Below, in pieces: positions 1 through 7,063 of a DNA stretch of 14,118 bases. A model generated the notes under the pieces. That model did no database searches and was not told the DNA's origin. It saw only the letters and a program-made list of their open reading frames with translations. Location: NCBI GenBank assembly GCA_937926355.1, contig CALAZP010000140.1, positions 1-14,118 of the forward strand, given 5' to 3'. Each line of letters opens with the position of its first letter. Within the stretch, counting starts at the first letter, position 1. The stretch comes from an uncultured Saprospirales bacterium. Lineage in GTDB: Bacteria; Bacteroidota; Bacteroidia; Chitinophagales; Saprospiraceae. Both the position numbers and the translations under genes were made by a program.

Positions 1-102
1 GTGCAAAGCGGTCACCACTCCTTCACATCCAGCCTGTGCAATATCAGATAAACTGACCTCATCTTCAGGTCCAAACCATCTCATTGTTTTTATAAGATCC
101 AT
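1..102 (-). CDS. uxuA: Mannonate dehydratase, N-terminal fragment (cut by window edge)
   Basis: Only the first 34 codons are present; the gene continues beyond position 1. UxuA dehydrates D-mannonate to 2-keto-3-deoxy-D-gluconate in cytoplasmic glucuronate catabolism. The visible N-terminus reads MRWFGPEDEVSLSDI followed by QAG and GVVTALH, which closely matches the conserved UxuA start (MRWYGPxDPVSLxDIRQAG, GVVTALHH) as known for the family. The ATG at 102-100 lies 12 bp after the stop of the uxuB-like SDR gene, and that gene supplies the preceding pathway step, so the two are probably co-transcribed. The metal-binding and catalytic residues lie outside the window, so integrity of the whole gene cannot be judged. 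Confidence 0.9.
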   Translation of the reverse strand, partial: MDLIKTMRWFGPEDEVSLSDIAQAGCEGVVTALH

Positions 103-114
103 TATCGCTCTAAA

Positions 115-918
115 TTATACTCCACTGTTAATGGTGAATCCTCCATCAATACCAATATTCATTCCTGTTACAAAAGAAGATTGATCGCTCAAAAGCCAAA
201 TTAAAGCAGCAGTTAATTCACTAGCTTTACCAAATCTTTGAAATGGAGTGTGTCGAAGAATAGATTCAGCTCTATTCGTCCAATTGCCCTCCTCATCTAT
301 GAGTAATTTTTCATTTTGCTTGGAGAGAAAAAATCCTGGGGCAATAGCATTGATTCTAATTCGATCACCATACCGTTGAGCTATTTCTACAGCCATCCAT
401 TTGGTATAATTGTCCAATGCTGCTTTACCCATACCATAGCCTAGCACTCGGGTTAAAGGCCTCTGGGCACTTACAGAAGATATATTCACAATAGACCCTC
501 CGTGCTGGCTTAACATTTTTCCATAAACCTGTACTGCGTTGACAGTTCCCATAATGTTAAGGTTCATTGCCTTTTGGACTCCCTCTAAATCTATATCAAA
601 TACATCTCTATCAGGAGATATAACCCCTTCAGGCACATTACCACCAGCAGCGTTAACCAGGCCATGTATAATGATACCAGTTTTTTCCAGTTTCCTTCTT
701 GCTAAGAGTAATGAATCTAAATCTTCCACATCTGCTTGCAAAAAAGTTACTGGTGCGTTTTGTCCTTTTAATTCATCCAAAAGTACTTTTGCCTTGTCTT
801 GGTTTCTACCTAAAATAATGGCTTTGCCCTGTGCAGCCGAAATGGCTCTAACAAATTCACTACCCAATATTCCAGTTCCTCCCGTTACGATTATATTTTT
901 TCCCGAAAGGGCACCCAT
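115..918 (-). CDS. uxuB: SDR-family D-fructuronate reductase (D-mannonate oxidoreductase, UxuB-like)
   Basis: A 267-residue classical short-chain dehydrogenase, expected to reduce D-fructuronate to D-mannonate with NAD(P)H in the cytoplasm. Visible motifs are the Rossmann glycine motif TGGTGILG (12-19), NAAGG (89-93), and the catalytic set N121, S147, Y161 and K165 (YGMGK), with PG at 194-195. The C-terminal half (AIAPGFFL, LLxDEEG, HTPFQRFG, FVTGMNIGIDGGF) resembles Bacillus-type SDR mannonate oxidoreductases, as recalled for that subfamily, rather than generic SDRs. The function is also supported by uxuA starting 12 bp downstream. It begins 3 bp after the stop of the DUF1080 gene. It is not related to the long-chain E. 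coli UxuB, so the symbol denotes function rather than homology. Another sugar-acid substrate remains possible. Confidence 0.82.
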   Translation of the reverse strand: MGALSGKNIIVTGGTGILGSEFVRAISAAQGKAIILGRNQDKAKVLLDELKGQNAPVTFLQADVEDLDSLLLARRKLEKTGIIIHGLVNAAGGNVPEGVISPDRDVFDIDLEGVQKAMNLNIMGTVNAVQVYGKMLSQHGGSIVNISSVSAQRPLTRVLGYGMGKAALDNYTKWMAVEIAQRYGDRIRINAIAPGFFLSKQNEKLLIDEEGNWTNRAESILRHTPFQRFGKASELTAALIWLLSDQSSFVTGMNIGIDGGFTINSGV

Positions 919-921
919 CTT

Positions 922-2274
922 TTATAATTTTCGGATTTTGATATTTTTAAAAAATACGGTATCTCCATGATCCTGTAATAAAATAGGGCCCTTTTCATTC
1001 ATCCCAAATCCTTCAAATCCCGCATACTTACTCCTAGCTACCAAAGCTTTAAAAATAGCTGATTTTCGCTCGTAGCTCAGTACTTTAAATCCATTTAGCC
1101 AATGTTCGACCCAGTTGTCCTTTTTCACTATCAAGCGCCCATGATTCCATTCACCAATTTTCTTCATATACCGGTTGTCTTTATTTTCCGCAGGTATTAA
1201 GTCATATAAACTAGCCAATGTACGATTGCCTACTACCCCTTGATTGGCATCGGGATGTCGCTCGTCATCAAGCAATTGATATTCTAATCCAATACCTGAT
1301 TTACCACCTGAATTATAAGCTTCGTTGACAAAATACTTAATACCTGAGTTGGCCCCCTTTGTCAGTTTGAAGTCAAAAACCAATTCAAAAGCATCAAAAT
1401 TCTCATCGGTGACAATATCATTGCCAGTTTCGCTTCCATCAGAAGCAGAAACAACCAAAGCCCCGTCTTTTACACTCCATCTATCACTTGGAGTTTCATC
1501 TGAATACACATTTCGCCAACCCGAAAGATCCGTTCCGTTAAAAAGAAGTTGAAATCCCAATTGATTTTCCTGCTCACTTAATTGATTGTCCATCAAATTC
1601 CAAACAGGAATATCATCGTAGGGTAAAGGTTCTAAATGCTCAGTTTGGATTTTGATATCTTTCCACCTAACTCTAGTTCCCTCTTCCATTTCTCCATTTA
1701 TCGAGTGGACCTGCAGTGCAATGAAACCTTCTGCTGTTTTTTGATCAATAAGGTGTGCAACGGGAACGCCATTGACCCAAGTCCTGATTTGCGGTCCAAT
1801 AGCTTCAATTCTTAAATGATTCCATTCACCAATTTTAAAAGCTGCTTTAGCAGGGGGATTTATGTTGGGGATATACAACCAACCGCGACGACCTTCATCA
1901 TAAATACCTCCTGTCCAAGCCCTATCAGTTGGATCTAATTCCAACTGATATCCATGAACTCTACCATTTTGATACTCCGACAATGAGAGGCTTCTAAATT
2001 GGATCCCTGAATTCATATTATCTTCTATCATGGCATCTAATTCCAAAATAAAATCTCCAAACGATTCCTCTGTGCAAAGAAAAGAATTAGGGGTGTTGGC
2101 TACAGCTGTTCCTATAATTTGTCCGTCCTCCACGGAATACTTTGCCTTACCGTTTTTTTGAACCCAGCCATTGAGGGATTTTCCATCAAATAAGTATCTC
2201 CAATTAGTTTCTTGAGCGTTAATAATCAATATTCCACCCAACAAAATGATTAAAAGCAAAGTGTACTTTTTCAT
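922..2274 (-). CDS. Secreted tandem DUF1080 protein (3-keto-disaccharide hydrolase/lyase-like)
   Basis: A 450-residue exported protein. Residues 1-20 form a signal peptide (MKK start, long hydrophobic stretch, likely cleavage after INA). Two DUF1080 concanavalin-like domains follow. The first spans about 24-210, with LFDGKSLNGW (28-37), NSGIQFRS (88-95), GYQLELD and GEWNHLRI. The second spans about 240-448, with LFNGTDLSGW (244-253), NSGIKYF (309-315), GLEYQLLDD and GEWNHGRL. The family is annotated as 3-keto-disaccharide hydrolases, and some members cleave 3-keto-glycosides by elimination. The substrate here is unknown. The gene sits 3 bp upstream of the uxuB-like SDR, so it probably releases or modifies a sugar outside the cytoplasmic membrane whose uronate part is then catabolised. 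Both domains look intact. The function is inferred from family and context only. Confidence 0.85.
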   Translation of the reverse strand: MKKYTLLLIILLGGILIINAQETNWRYLFDGKSLNGWVQKNGKAKYSVEDGQIIGTAVANTPNSFLCTEESFGDFILELDAMIEDNMNSGIQFRSLSLSEYQNGRVHGYQLELDPTDRAWTGGIYDEGRRGWLYIPNINPPAKAAFKIGEWNHLRIEAIGPQIRTWVNGVPVAHLIDQKTAEGFIALQVHSINGEMEEGTRVRWKDIKIQTEHLEPLPYDDIPVWNLMDNQLSEQENQLGFQLLFNGTDLSGWRNVYSDETPSDRWSVKDGALVVSASDGSETGNDIVTDENFDAFELVFDFKLTKGANSGIKYFVNEAYNSGGKSGIGLEYQLLDDERHPDANQGVVGNRTLASLYDLIPAENKDNRYMKKIGEWNHGRLIVKKDNWVEHWLNGFKVLSYERKSAIFKALVARSKYAGFEGFGMNEKGPILLQDHGDTVFFKNIKIRKL

Positions 2275-2302
2275 AGCTTATTTTGAACTTAAAATACAAA
2301 AA

Positions 2303-3055
2303 TTAAATAAGAAGCCGAAGGGCAATTAGAAAGGTTATTCCTATTACAAAATACCTGTAACTCTTTTCAGGAATTATTTTGATAATCTTAAAACCGATAA
2401 ATGCTCCTAGGGCAATAGTTGGAATAATAATGAAATTAAGACCTAGACTTTGAAAAGTAATAGTTTTCCAGAAAAAAATGTGCAAAGGTAATTTGACCCA
2501 ATTAATCACCATAAAGAACCAAGCCCCTGTGCCTATAAATTCTTTTTTAGGGAGTTTGGAGGAAAGAAGGTAAACCGACATTACTGGACCTGCTGCGTTC
2601 CCGATCATAGTAGTAAAACCACCCAATAAACCAAAGAATCTAGCAAACAATCCATGAAATACCATTCTATCTGGTAATCCAAATTTCTCTTGAATAACCA
2701 TTAGGATTAAACTTCCTATTATAATGGCTGATATAAGAAGAGAAAAGGTTTCATCTGAAACATACAAACCCACAACTAAAGCAACGACAACTCCTGCAAT
2801 TGCTGGTGGAATTAATTTGAGTACGATGGTCCAATCAGCATGTTTATTATAGGCAAGCACTGCAAAAATATCTGCCATCAATAAAATAGGAAGAACCAAC
2901 CCAGCTGATGGTTTGCCACCAAAAACGGAAGCCATGATAGGTACAATCAACATACCCATCCCTTTTAAACCTGCTTTAGCTAGACCGATGAGAAATCCAG
3001 CTAAACTCATCCAAAACCATTCTTCGGGAGTTAAACTCTGTAAAATTGACCCCAA
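2303..3055 (-). CDS. TauE/SafE-family membrane permease
   Basis: A 250-residue polytopic inner-membrane protein with about eight hydrophobic segments. It shows the internal duplication typical of TauE/SafE (formerly DUF81) proteins. The first half has GLAKAGLKGMGMLIVPI (24-40) and the second has GGFTTMIGNAAGPVMSVYLL (145-164). Family members are implicated in export or uptake of sulfite, sulfoacetate and other small organic anions; the substrate cannot be read from sequence. The reading frame has a stop (TAG, 3058-3056) directly before a TTG at 3055, and the next ATG is at 3010, inside the first membrane helix. TTG is therefore the preferred start because it keeps the family-typical LTPEEW N-terminus. 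The gene starts 5 bp after the AsnC-type regulator gene ends, so the regulator probably controls it, and it lies 28 bp upstream of the DUF1080 gene. Confidence 0.85.
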   Translation of the reverse strand: MGSILQSLTPEEWFWMSLAGFLIGLAKAGLKGMGMLIVPIMASVFGGKPSAGLVLPILLMADIFAVLAYNKHADWTIVLKLIPPAIAGVVVALVVGLYVSDETFSLLISAIIIGSLILMVIQEKFGLPDRMVFHGLFARFFGLLGGFTTMIGNAAGPVMSVYLLSSKLPKKEFIGTGAWFFMVINWVKLPLHIFFWKTITFQSLGLNFIIIPTIALGAFIGFKIIKIIPEKSYRYFVIGITFLIALRLLI

Positions 3056-3060
3056 CTATA

Positions 3061-3534
3061 TTAATCGTATTGGTAAGGTAAAACTTTTGAGTCTTTTACC
3101 GTTGATAATGTCATTAACGTTTTCAAACGTTCAATTTCTTCAATTTGGGATAATGTTTTGAATAACAACTTTTCATATGTAGGAATATCCTTGCATACAA
3201 TCTTAATTAAAAAATCAGCTTCTCCAGTAATGATATAACATTCTACAATTTCTTGAATTTCCTTGATTTTTTCCAAAAATTGATTTAAGGCATTTTCTTT
3301 TTGCCAAGCGAGAGACACCAAAACAAAAGTTTTGACATTCAGTCCAATAGATTGCGAATTTACTTGTGCATGATAGCTTTCAATGATTTCACTTTGCTCC
3401 AATTTTTTTACCCTTTCTAAAGTTGGAGCAGGCGACAATCCAATTTTTTTTGACAAGTCTAAATTGGTTATCTTGCTGTTATCTTGTAATATTCTTAATA
3501 TTTTTAAGTCAATTTTATCAAGTTTTTCGGCCAT
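3061..3534 (-). CDS. Lrp/AsnC-family transcriptional regulator
   Basis: A 157-residue regulator with the full Lrp/AsnC layout. An N-terminal winged helix-turn-helix covers about residues 6-55 (LDLKIL-type start, then LSKKIGLSPAPTLERVKKLE at 27-46). A C-terminal RAM ligand-binding and oligomerisation domain covers about 67-145 (VECYIITGEADFLIKIVCKD at 97-116). Family members sense amino acids or related small molecules and often regulate themselves and neighbouring genes. It lies 136 bp downstream of the glutamate dehydrogenase gene and 5 bp upstream of the permease gene, so either may be a target. The ATG at 3534 follows the largest AT-rich gap in the window, where its own promoter and binding sites would be expected. 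The ligand is unknown. Confidence 0.92.
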   Translation of the reverse strand: MAEKLDKIDLKILRILQDNSKITNLDLSKKIGLSPAPTLERVKKLEQSEIIESYHAQVNSQSIGLNVKTFVLVSLAWQKENALNQFLEKIKEIQEIVECYIITGEADFLIKIVCKDIPTYEKLLFKTLSQIEEIERLKTLMTLSTVKDSKVLPYQYD

Positions 3535-3592
3535 TATTATTCATTAACATTTTGACGATGGATTACTATGCTAAAGTAAAACACTAAAGAAT

Positions 3593-3639
3593 AAAAAAAA
3601 AGATTTTTAAGTAAAAACCTAAATAAATTTTTTTTTACT
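3593..3639 (-). terminator. Possible weak terminator after glutamate dehydrogenase
   Basis: On the minus strand, 32 bp past the dehydrogenase stop codon, AGTAAAAA (3639-3632) and TTTTTACT (3617-3610) form an 8-bp inverted repeat with a 14-nt loop. A run of nine T residues (3601-3593) follows about 8 nt later. The stem has only two G-C pairs and the T run is not directly attached, so this is a weak candidate. It lies in the gap between two co-oriented genes, where a transcript end would make sense. Confidence 0.3.
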
Positions 3640-3670
3640 AAAGAAATTCAAAATATAAAATCAAAAGCAA

Positions 3671-5095
3671 CTAAGGAAAAATCCCTAGCGTTAAGTAATC
3701 ACTGCTTATTTTTTTTATGGCATTGATGAAGGCGGCAGTTCGCAAGCTTTTGATTTCAGGTTGCTCGTATAGAATTTCTCTCATTTGATGAAAAGCGGCA
3801 ACCATTGTTTCTTCTAAACCAGAACGAACCAAATCAATTTCATCAGCCCCTCTAGCTAACATTTTTTTATCCCTATCCGAAATAATTTTACCAGTTGCCT
3901 GTTCAATCATACTTATCATACCTTGATTGATATTCTGATTGAATCGCTTTTCCATTCTTCCAAATCTCATATGAGAAAGATTTTTCAACCATTCAAAATA
4001 AGAAACAGTGACCCCACCCGCATTGAGATATAAGTCTGGAATAATGATTTTCCCTTTTTTAAGAAGTTCCTTTTCTGCTGGAGCAGAAACAGGCCCATTA
4101 GCAGCTTCCGCAATTATTTTTGCTTGAATTCGATGGCAATTTTCCAAAGTTATAACGCTCTCAAGTGCTGCAGGAATTAAGATATCACATTCCATTTCGA
4201 GGATATCCTCTCGATTTTCTTTAGCAATAATTTGAACCCCTGGAAAAGTCAGTATAGTACCATGAGTATTCCGATGTTCTATTAAAGCGTGAATATCTAT
4301 ACCATTGGGGTTGTAAATGGAACCTTCTGCTTCCCCTATTCCTACGATGATAGCCCCTCCTTCATCCTGAGCAATCATCCCAGAATAAGACCCCACATTT
4401 CCGAGTCCTTGTATAATTATGGTTTTCCCTTCAATACCAGGAGTTAATCCTACTTTTTTCATATCATCTTCTATACTACACTGCTCTCTAATGCCATAAA
4501 AAACCCCTCTTCCTGTTGCTTCTGTCCTTCCACGTATTCCATTCTGATTAATTGGTTTGCCCGTAACACAACCAGCTGCATCAATTTCATCACCTTTAAA
4601 CGTGCGATAAGTATCGTAAATCCAAGCCATTTCCCTCGCCCCAGTTCCGTAATCTGGAGCCGGAACATCAATAGAAGCCCCTATAAAGTTTCTTTTGATT
4701 AATTCCGCTGTGTATCTCCTGGTAATTTTTTCTAATTCTTCTTCAGAGTAATCCCACGGATTGATTTTAACCCCTCCCTTAGCTCCTCCATAGGGGACAT
4801 CTACAATGGCACATTTGTATGACATTAAAGTCGCCAAAGCCATAACTTCCTCCTGATTGACATGCATGGAATAGCGTATTCCACCTTTAGTAGGGGTCCT
4901 ATGGTGTGAATGTTGAACCCTATAGGCTTCTATAACGCGGACTTCATCTTTAATCTTGACTGGGAAATAAATTTTATAAACCGCATTACAAACTTTGATT
5001 TGGTTTAACAACCCCTCAGGAATACCAGTGTATTTAGCAGCTTCGTCAAAATACATTTGAACACTGTCGTAAAAACTTGTTATCTGCTCACTCAT
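3671..5095 (-). CDS. gdhA: Glutamate dehydrogenase (Glu/Leu/Phe/Val dehydrogenase family), animal-like type
   Basis: A 474-residue cytoplasmic NAD(P)-dependent glutamate dehydrogenase, interconverting glutamate and 2-oxoglutarate plus ammonium. Visible residues include substrate-binding K70 (PTKGG) and K94, catalytic K106 (PYGGAKGG) and D148 (PAPDYGTG). The nucleotide motif GLGNVG is at 230-235, with acidic residues (GEAEG, 254-258) near the end of the second strand, which hints at NAD+. Long stretches (EAYRVQHSHHRTP, ELEKITRRYTAEL, IPDLYLNAGGVTVSYFEWLK) resemble animal mitochondrial GLUD1 more than the short bacterial enzymes of about 420 residues. The extra length is mostly at about 375-425, where animal enzymes carry the antenna. 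The ATG at 5095 overlaps the end of ccmD by 8 bp, suggesting translational coupling. It may respond to the AsnC-type regulator downstream. Confidence 0.93.
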   Translation of the reverse strand: MSEQITSFYDSVQMYFDEAAKYTGIPEGLLNQIKVCNAVYKIYFPVKIKDEVRVIEAYRVQHSHHRTPTKGGIRYSMHVNQEEVMALATLMSYKCAIVDVPYGGAKGGVKINPWDYSEEELEKITRRYTAELIKRNFIGASIDVPAPDYGTGAREMAWIYDTYRTFKGDEIDAAGCVTGKPINQNGIRGRTEATGRGVFYGIREQCSIEDDMKKVGLTPGIEGKTIIIQGLGNVGSYSGMIAQDEGGAIIVGIGEAEGSIYNPNGIDIHALIEHRNTHGTILTFPGVQIIAKENREDILEMECDILIPAALESVITLENCHRIQAKIIAEAANGPVSAPAEKELLKKGKIIIPDLYLNAGGVTVSYFEWLKNLSHMRFGRMEKRFNQNINQGMISMIEQATGKIISDRDKKMLARGADEIDLVRSGLEETMVAAFHQMREILYEQPEIKSLRTAAFINAIKKISSDYLTLGIFP

Positions 5096-5267
5096 CGTTT
5101 TTAATTTGATTCTCTAATTGGGTTATTTTTTGGTCTAGTCTAAATAGAAAGGTTATGATACCAGCGAATAGAACCATAATAACGATTACAACAACGTAAA
5201 TCTTACCTATAGAATTTAGAAAATCTGCATTTTTTGAAACCGCCAGTAAAGGCAATATAAGATTCAT
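5088..5267 (-). CDS. ccmD: CcmD-family small membrane protein
   Basis: A 59-residue open frame running from ATG at 5267 to TGA at 5090-5088. It has one central membrane helix (about residues 22-43, within IGKIYVVVIVIMVLFAGIIT), followed by a positive and coiled C-terminus (RLDQKITQLENQIKN). This is the layout of short Bacteroidota CcmD proteins, including the GKIYVVV motif before the helix and the RLD motif after it, as recalled for the family. CcmD tethers haem-loaded CcmE to the CcmABC transporter complex in cytochrome c maturation. The assignment is strongly supported by ccmB and ccmC directly upstream, with ccmC ending 41 bp before it. The last 8 bp overlap the start of the glutamate dehydrogenase gene. 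Confidence 0.85.
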   Translation of the reverse strand: MNLILPLLAVSKNADFLNSIGKIYVVVIVIMVLFAGIITFLFRLDQKITQLENQIKNDE

Positions 5268-5308
5268 CTATTCAAAATTTAGGAGAGAAATTTAATCCAA
5301 ATAATTAG

Positions 5309-6364
5309 TTATTGAAACAATATTTTGTTTTTAACAGTTTGCCATCTATACAATAAGTTTCCCATCCAATAAGCTAATAATGTCCAACCAATTATTGCAG
5401 GGTAAAACACCATTCTCATGGTATTATCCAGATCCTCACCTCCGAAAGCTGGATTACCTCCAGATCCAGGATGCAAACTATCTGTTAACCTAGGTATAAT
5501 ATATAGGAGAGGAATTAAAGTAGCGAAAGCAAAAATATTGTAGACTGCACTGACCTTTCCTTTTTGTGCACTTTCCTCCAAACTACCTCTGAGGACGAAA
5601 TAAGCGAAATAAATCAATAAAGCAATAGCTGTCATATTTTGTTTGATGTCAAAACTCCAATAGGCTCCCCAAGTATTTTTTGCCCAAACTGCTCCGGTCA
5701 AAAGTCCCAATATTCCAAATAGCAATCCAATAGTGGCGTAAGCAGAAGACTTTTCATCATAAATAGTTATTCCTGTGCGTAAATATTTTATCGCATTAAA
5801 AACAGAACCTAGTAAAATAAAGATCATGGTAAACCACAGTGGAACGTGAAAATAAGTATTACGAATGGTCTCTTTAAGTATATTTCTAAAGGGAAATGCC
5901 ATCACGGAGGATCCAATTTCTAAATCTATTTTTTCTACCCATTCATCAGTATGGACCCTAACGCTATCGGGGCTATGTGTAACAAAAATAGCACTTGGAA
6001 GAATGAAAGGCCCATCTATACCATTTTGAATTAATAAGGATAATTCTACTACTGATTGATCGAATGGCAGCATAGCCGGAATCACAAACGTAACCTCTAA
6101 GGTGTTGTCGTCAAATATCGCAACATCCTGTCCCTTAATAAAAAAAGTAGTATCTCCCTTTAACCAAAGTTTTAAGTCCTCCTTACCCTTTTCAAAATGA
6201 GTATTGTAGCCTACTACTTCCATTCTCAAAGAATCTCCAGCATTTGCATTTTTATGGCTTACACCTATAACTCCAGGTTTGAGAGGAACAATCAATCCAG
6301 CCACCAAAGTGTAGCCCACTATAACCACTCCAAGAAGCTTCCACCAATGTTTTTTTATATTCAT
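5309..6364 (-). CDS. ccmC: CcmC/CcsA-type haem handling protein of cytochrome c maturation
   Basis: A 351-residue inner-membrane protein that presents haem to CcmE for cytochrome c biogenesis. It has an N-terminal membrane helix (about 9-27), then about 120 residues of mostly polar sequence (about 31-150), then roughly five helices. The core carries the haem-handling tryptophan-rich motif WAKNTWGAYWSFD (227-239). The likely haem-ligand histidines are H173 (YFHVPLW) and H298 (LHPGSGGNP). C-terminal features (DLDNTMRMVFYPAIIGW) match Bacteroidota CcsA-type CcmC proteins. The usual CcmC is about 220-240 residues, and the excess is the polar insertion between the first helix and the FHVP region, predicted to be periplasmic. 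The gene starts 4 bp after ccmB ends. WG-W-WD is partly substituted here (Y235, F238). Confidence 0.92.
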   Translation of the reverse strand: MNIKKHWWKLLGVVIVGYTLVAGLIVPLKPGVIGVSHKNANAGDSLRMEVVGYNTHFEKGKEDLKLWLKGDTTFFIKGQDVAIFDDNTLEVTFVIPAMLPFDQSVVELSLLIQNGIDGPFILPSAIFVTHSPDSVRVHTDEWVEKIDLEIGSSVMAFPFRNILKETIRNTYFHVPLWFTMIFILLGSVFNAIKYLRTGITIYDEKSSAYATIGLLFGILGLLTGAVWAKNTWGAYWSFDIKQNMTAIALLIYFAYFVLRGSLEESAQKGKVSAVYNIFAFATLIPLLYIIPRLTDSLHPGSGGNPAFGGEDLDNTMRMVFYPAIIGWTLLAYWMGNLLYRWQTVKNKILFQ

Positions 6365-6368
6365 CTAA

Positions 6369-7022
6369 TTAGTCTTTCCATAAAAATGGGAACAGCAAAA
6401 TCCCCAACCCCAATAGTAATATATCTAAGGCAAACAGCGTAATTAAATCTTGGTTGTTTGTGCTGTCATTTATCAAACCAATTGCATCGGCTGAGAGTTT
6501 TAAGACCACCAAAATTGTTGGAATGAGAAGCGGAAAACTGAGAATGGTAAGTAGAGAAGTTTTTCTTTTTACACCTGCTGCAATCGCAGCGGTAAAAGTT
6601 AATGTTATGGAAAGACCTACTCCGGCTGCCAATAAAACCAATAAAAAATTTCCTAAATGCCTTACTGGGTTACCGGTTATAAACGCAAATCCAGCAAAAC
6701 ACAAAAACGACAAAAAAGTCACCACCAATACGTTATAAATTGTCTTGCTTACCATCAACTTTACAGGGTCCATCAAAGTGTAGTAATACAAGCGTAAACT
6801 ACCGTTTTCTGAGCTGAAGCTCCCCGATACTGAATTGACTGCAGTAAACAAAATAATAATCCAAAATAATGGGTTCCAAAGATTGGCAGGTATGTTAATA
6901 AAGGTGATGTAAACAACAAATGCAGTTGTAAAAACATATAAAATACTACTAGACCATGCTTGTCCCGAACGCCACTCCAATTGCAAATCCTTTTTAATCA
7001 AAGCCCAAATTTCTTTGTACAT
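6369..7022 (-). CDS. ccmB: Haem exporter permease CcmB
   Basis: A 217-residue inner-membrane protein with about six hydrophobic helices, the permease subunit of the CcmAB ABC transporter in cytochrome c maturation. The N-terminus EIWALIKKDLQLEWRSGQ (4-21) is typical of the family, as are NSVSGSFSSENGSL (63-76) and the LMDPVKLMVSK segment (83-93). The ATG at 7022 is preferred over an in-frame ATG at 7082, because the extra 20 residues are not family-like and would overlap the divergent amidase start and its promoter. ccmC follows 4 bp later. No ccmA ATPase gene lies next to it in the window, so the ATPase must be encoded elsewhere or be a shared subunit. No convincing minus-strand promoter was found in the 59-bp divergent gap. 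Confidence 0.93.
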   Translation of the reverse strand: MYKEIWALIKKDLQLEWRSGQAWSSSILYVFTTAFVVYITFINIPANLWNPLFWIIILFTAVNSVSGSFSSENGSLRLYYYTLMDPVKLMVSKTIYNVLVVTFLSFLCFAGFAFITGNPVRHLGNFLLVLLAAGVGLSITLTFTAAIAAGVKRKTSLLTILSFPLLIPTILVVLKLSADAIGLINDSTNNQDLITLFALDILLLGLGILLFPFLWKD

Positions 7023-7031
7023 CCTATTCAG

Positions 7032-7063
7032 TTTGATGAATATTTTTAGGTATGCTATATTTG
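7032..7063 (+). promoter_or_regulatory. Bacteroidota-type promoter for the amidase gene
   Basis: TTTG at 7032-7035 is followed after exactly 20 bp by TATATTTG at 7056-7063. This matches the Bacteroidota consensus (TTG-type element near -33 and TAnnTTTG near -7) with no mismatch. The predicted transcription start is within about ten bases of 7063, leaving a leader of only about 10-15 nt before the ATG at 7082. This excludes the upstream ATG at 7052 as the amidase start. Confidence 0.75.

Noticed and set aside
539..970. A 143-codon plus-strand open frame opposite the SDR and DUF1080 genes
   Set aside because: It is antisense to well-supported genes and has no domain; a shadow frame.
2297..2325. 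A possible promoter before the DUF1080 gene (minus strand TTG, 17 bp, TAATTTTTG)
   Set aside because: The -7 element has an extra base and the spacing is shorter than the consensus; too weak in AT-rich sequence to call.
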